6,030 bases of DNA, taken from the NCBI GenBank assembly GCA_945952175.1, contig CAMFHW010000272.1:1-6030 (forward strand). Reading direction: 5' to 3'. Positions 5,985-6,030 of the stretch are shown here, piece by piece. Each line of letters opens with the position of its first letter. Positions within the stretch are counted from its first letter, which is position 1. The DNA is from an uncultured Phenylobacterium sp. Lineage in GTDB: Bacteria; Pseudomonadota; Alphaproteobacteria; Caulobacterales; Caulobacteraceae. The notes beneath the pieces are model-generated. The model did no database searches, was not told the origin of the DNA, and saw only the letters and a list, made by a program, of their open reading frames with translations. Made by a program: the position numbers and the translations under genes.

Positions 5985-6030
5985 CTGTCTCTTATACACA
6001 TCTCCGAGCCCACGAGACAAGAGGCAATCT
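5985..6030. other. Illumina Nextera adapter read-through (non-biological sequence)
   Basis: Bases 5985-6003 are the 19-base Tn5 mosaic end (CTGTCTCTTATACACATCT). Bases 6004-6018 (CCGAGCCCACGAGAC) are the Nextera read-2 side. Bases 6019-6026 (AAGAGGCA) fit an 8-base i7 index, and 6027-6030 (ATCT) begin the P7 tail. The order and spacing match a library adapter exactly, so this is assembly contamination at a contig end and not a Tn5 insertion. Confidence 0.98.

Noticed and set aside
5985..6003. Tn5 mosaic end suggesting a transposon insertion
   Set aside because: It is followed immediately by Nextera read-2 adapter, an index and the P7 start rather than IS50 or Tn5 sequence, so it is a library artefact.
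5517..6020. Long - strand open frame of 167 codons starting MSRGLGDVYKRQ
   Set aside because: Its first residues are the translation of the Nextera adapter on the reverse strand, a known contamination signature. The rest is antisense to the clear Lrp-family gene.
1..6030. CRISPR array, tRNA/rRNA genes, insertion sequence, phage or defence system
   Set aside because: I saw no regularly spaced repeats, tRNA-like arms, transposase or integrase motifs, or nuclease/helicase domains on either strand.

Overview
The window is a GC-rich stretch with dense, mostly G/C-ending codons. Gene content and protein style suggest an alphaproteobacterium of the Caulobacter/Phenylobacterium type. This placement is an inference from remembered homologues, not from a search. 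The window holds six genes. The right end is not biological: the last 46 bases (5985-6030) are an Illumina Nextera read-through adapter.

Left part (1-4234, + strand): a two-gene sugar phosphotransferase (PTS) operon. The first gene encodes an 834-residue multiphosphoryl transfer protein with the order EIIA(Glc-type)-HPr-Enzyme I. The second, two bases downstream, encodes a GlcNAc-type EIIC permease followed by two EIIB domains in tandem. Together they form a complete phosphorelay: PEP -> EI His455 -> HPr His180 -> EIIA His75 -> EIIB Cys424 and/or Cys507 -> sugar during uptake. The permease has no EIIA of its own and the soluble protein supplies it. The operon probably starts left of the window, because the first 44 bases show no promoter and may hold the tail of an upstream gene.

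Middle part (4235-5180): a small multi-spanning membrane protein of unknown function on the - strand meets nagE tail to tail with no intergenic base. A divergent gap of 188 bases follows, then a + strand VOC/glyoxalase-fold gene. A short GC-rich hairpin lies between this gene and the next, convergent one.

Right part (5181-6030): a small single-span DUF6356-type protein on the - strand is divergent from an Lrp/AsnC-family regulator on the + strand. The 120-base gap between them carries an AT-rich 9-5-9 inverted repeat that looks like a regulator operator. The regulator is cut after codon 145 by the adapter, so its apparent C-terminus and the long opposite-strand reading frame there are artefacts.

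I see no wholly new system. The most useful observations are the adapter contamination, the tandem EIIB domains with both cysteines kept, and the candidate Lrp operator.
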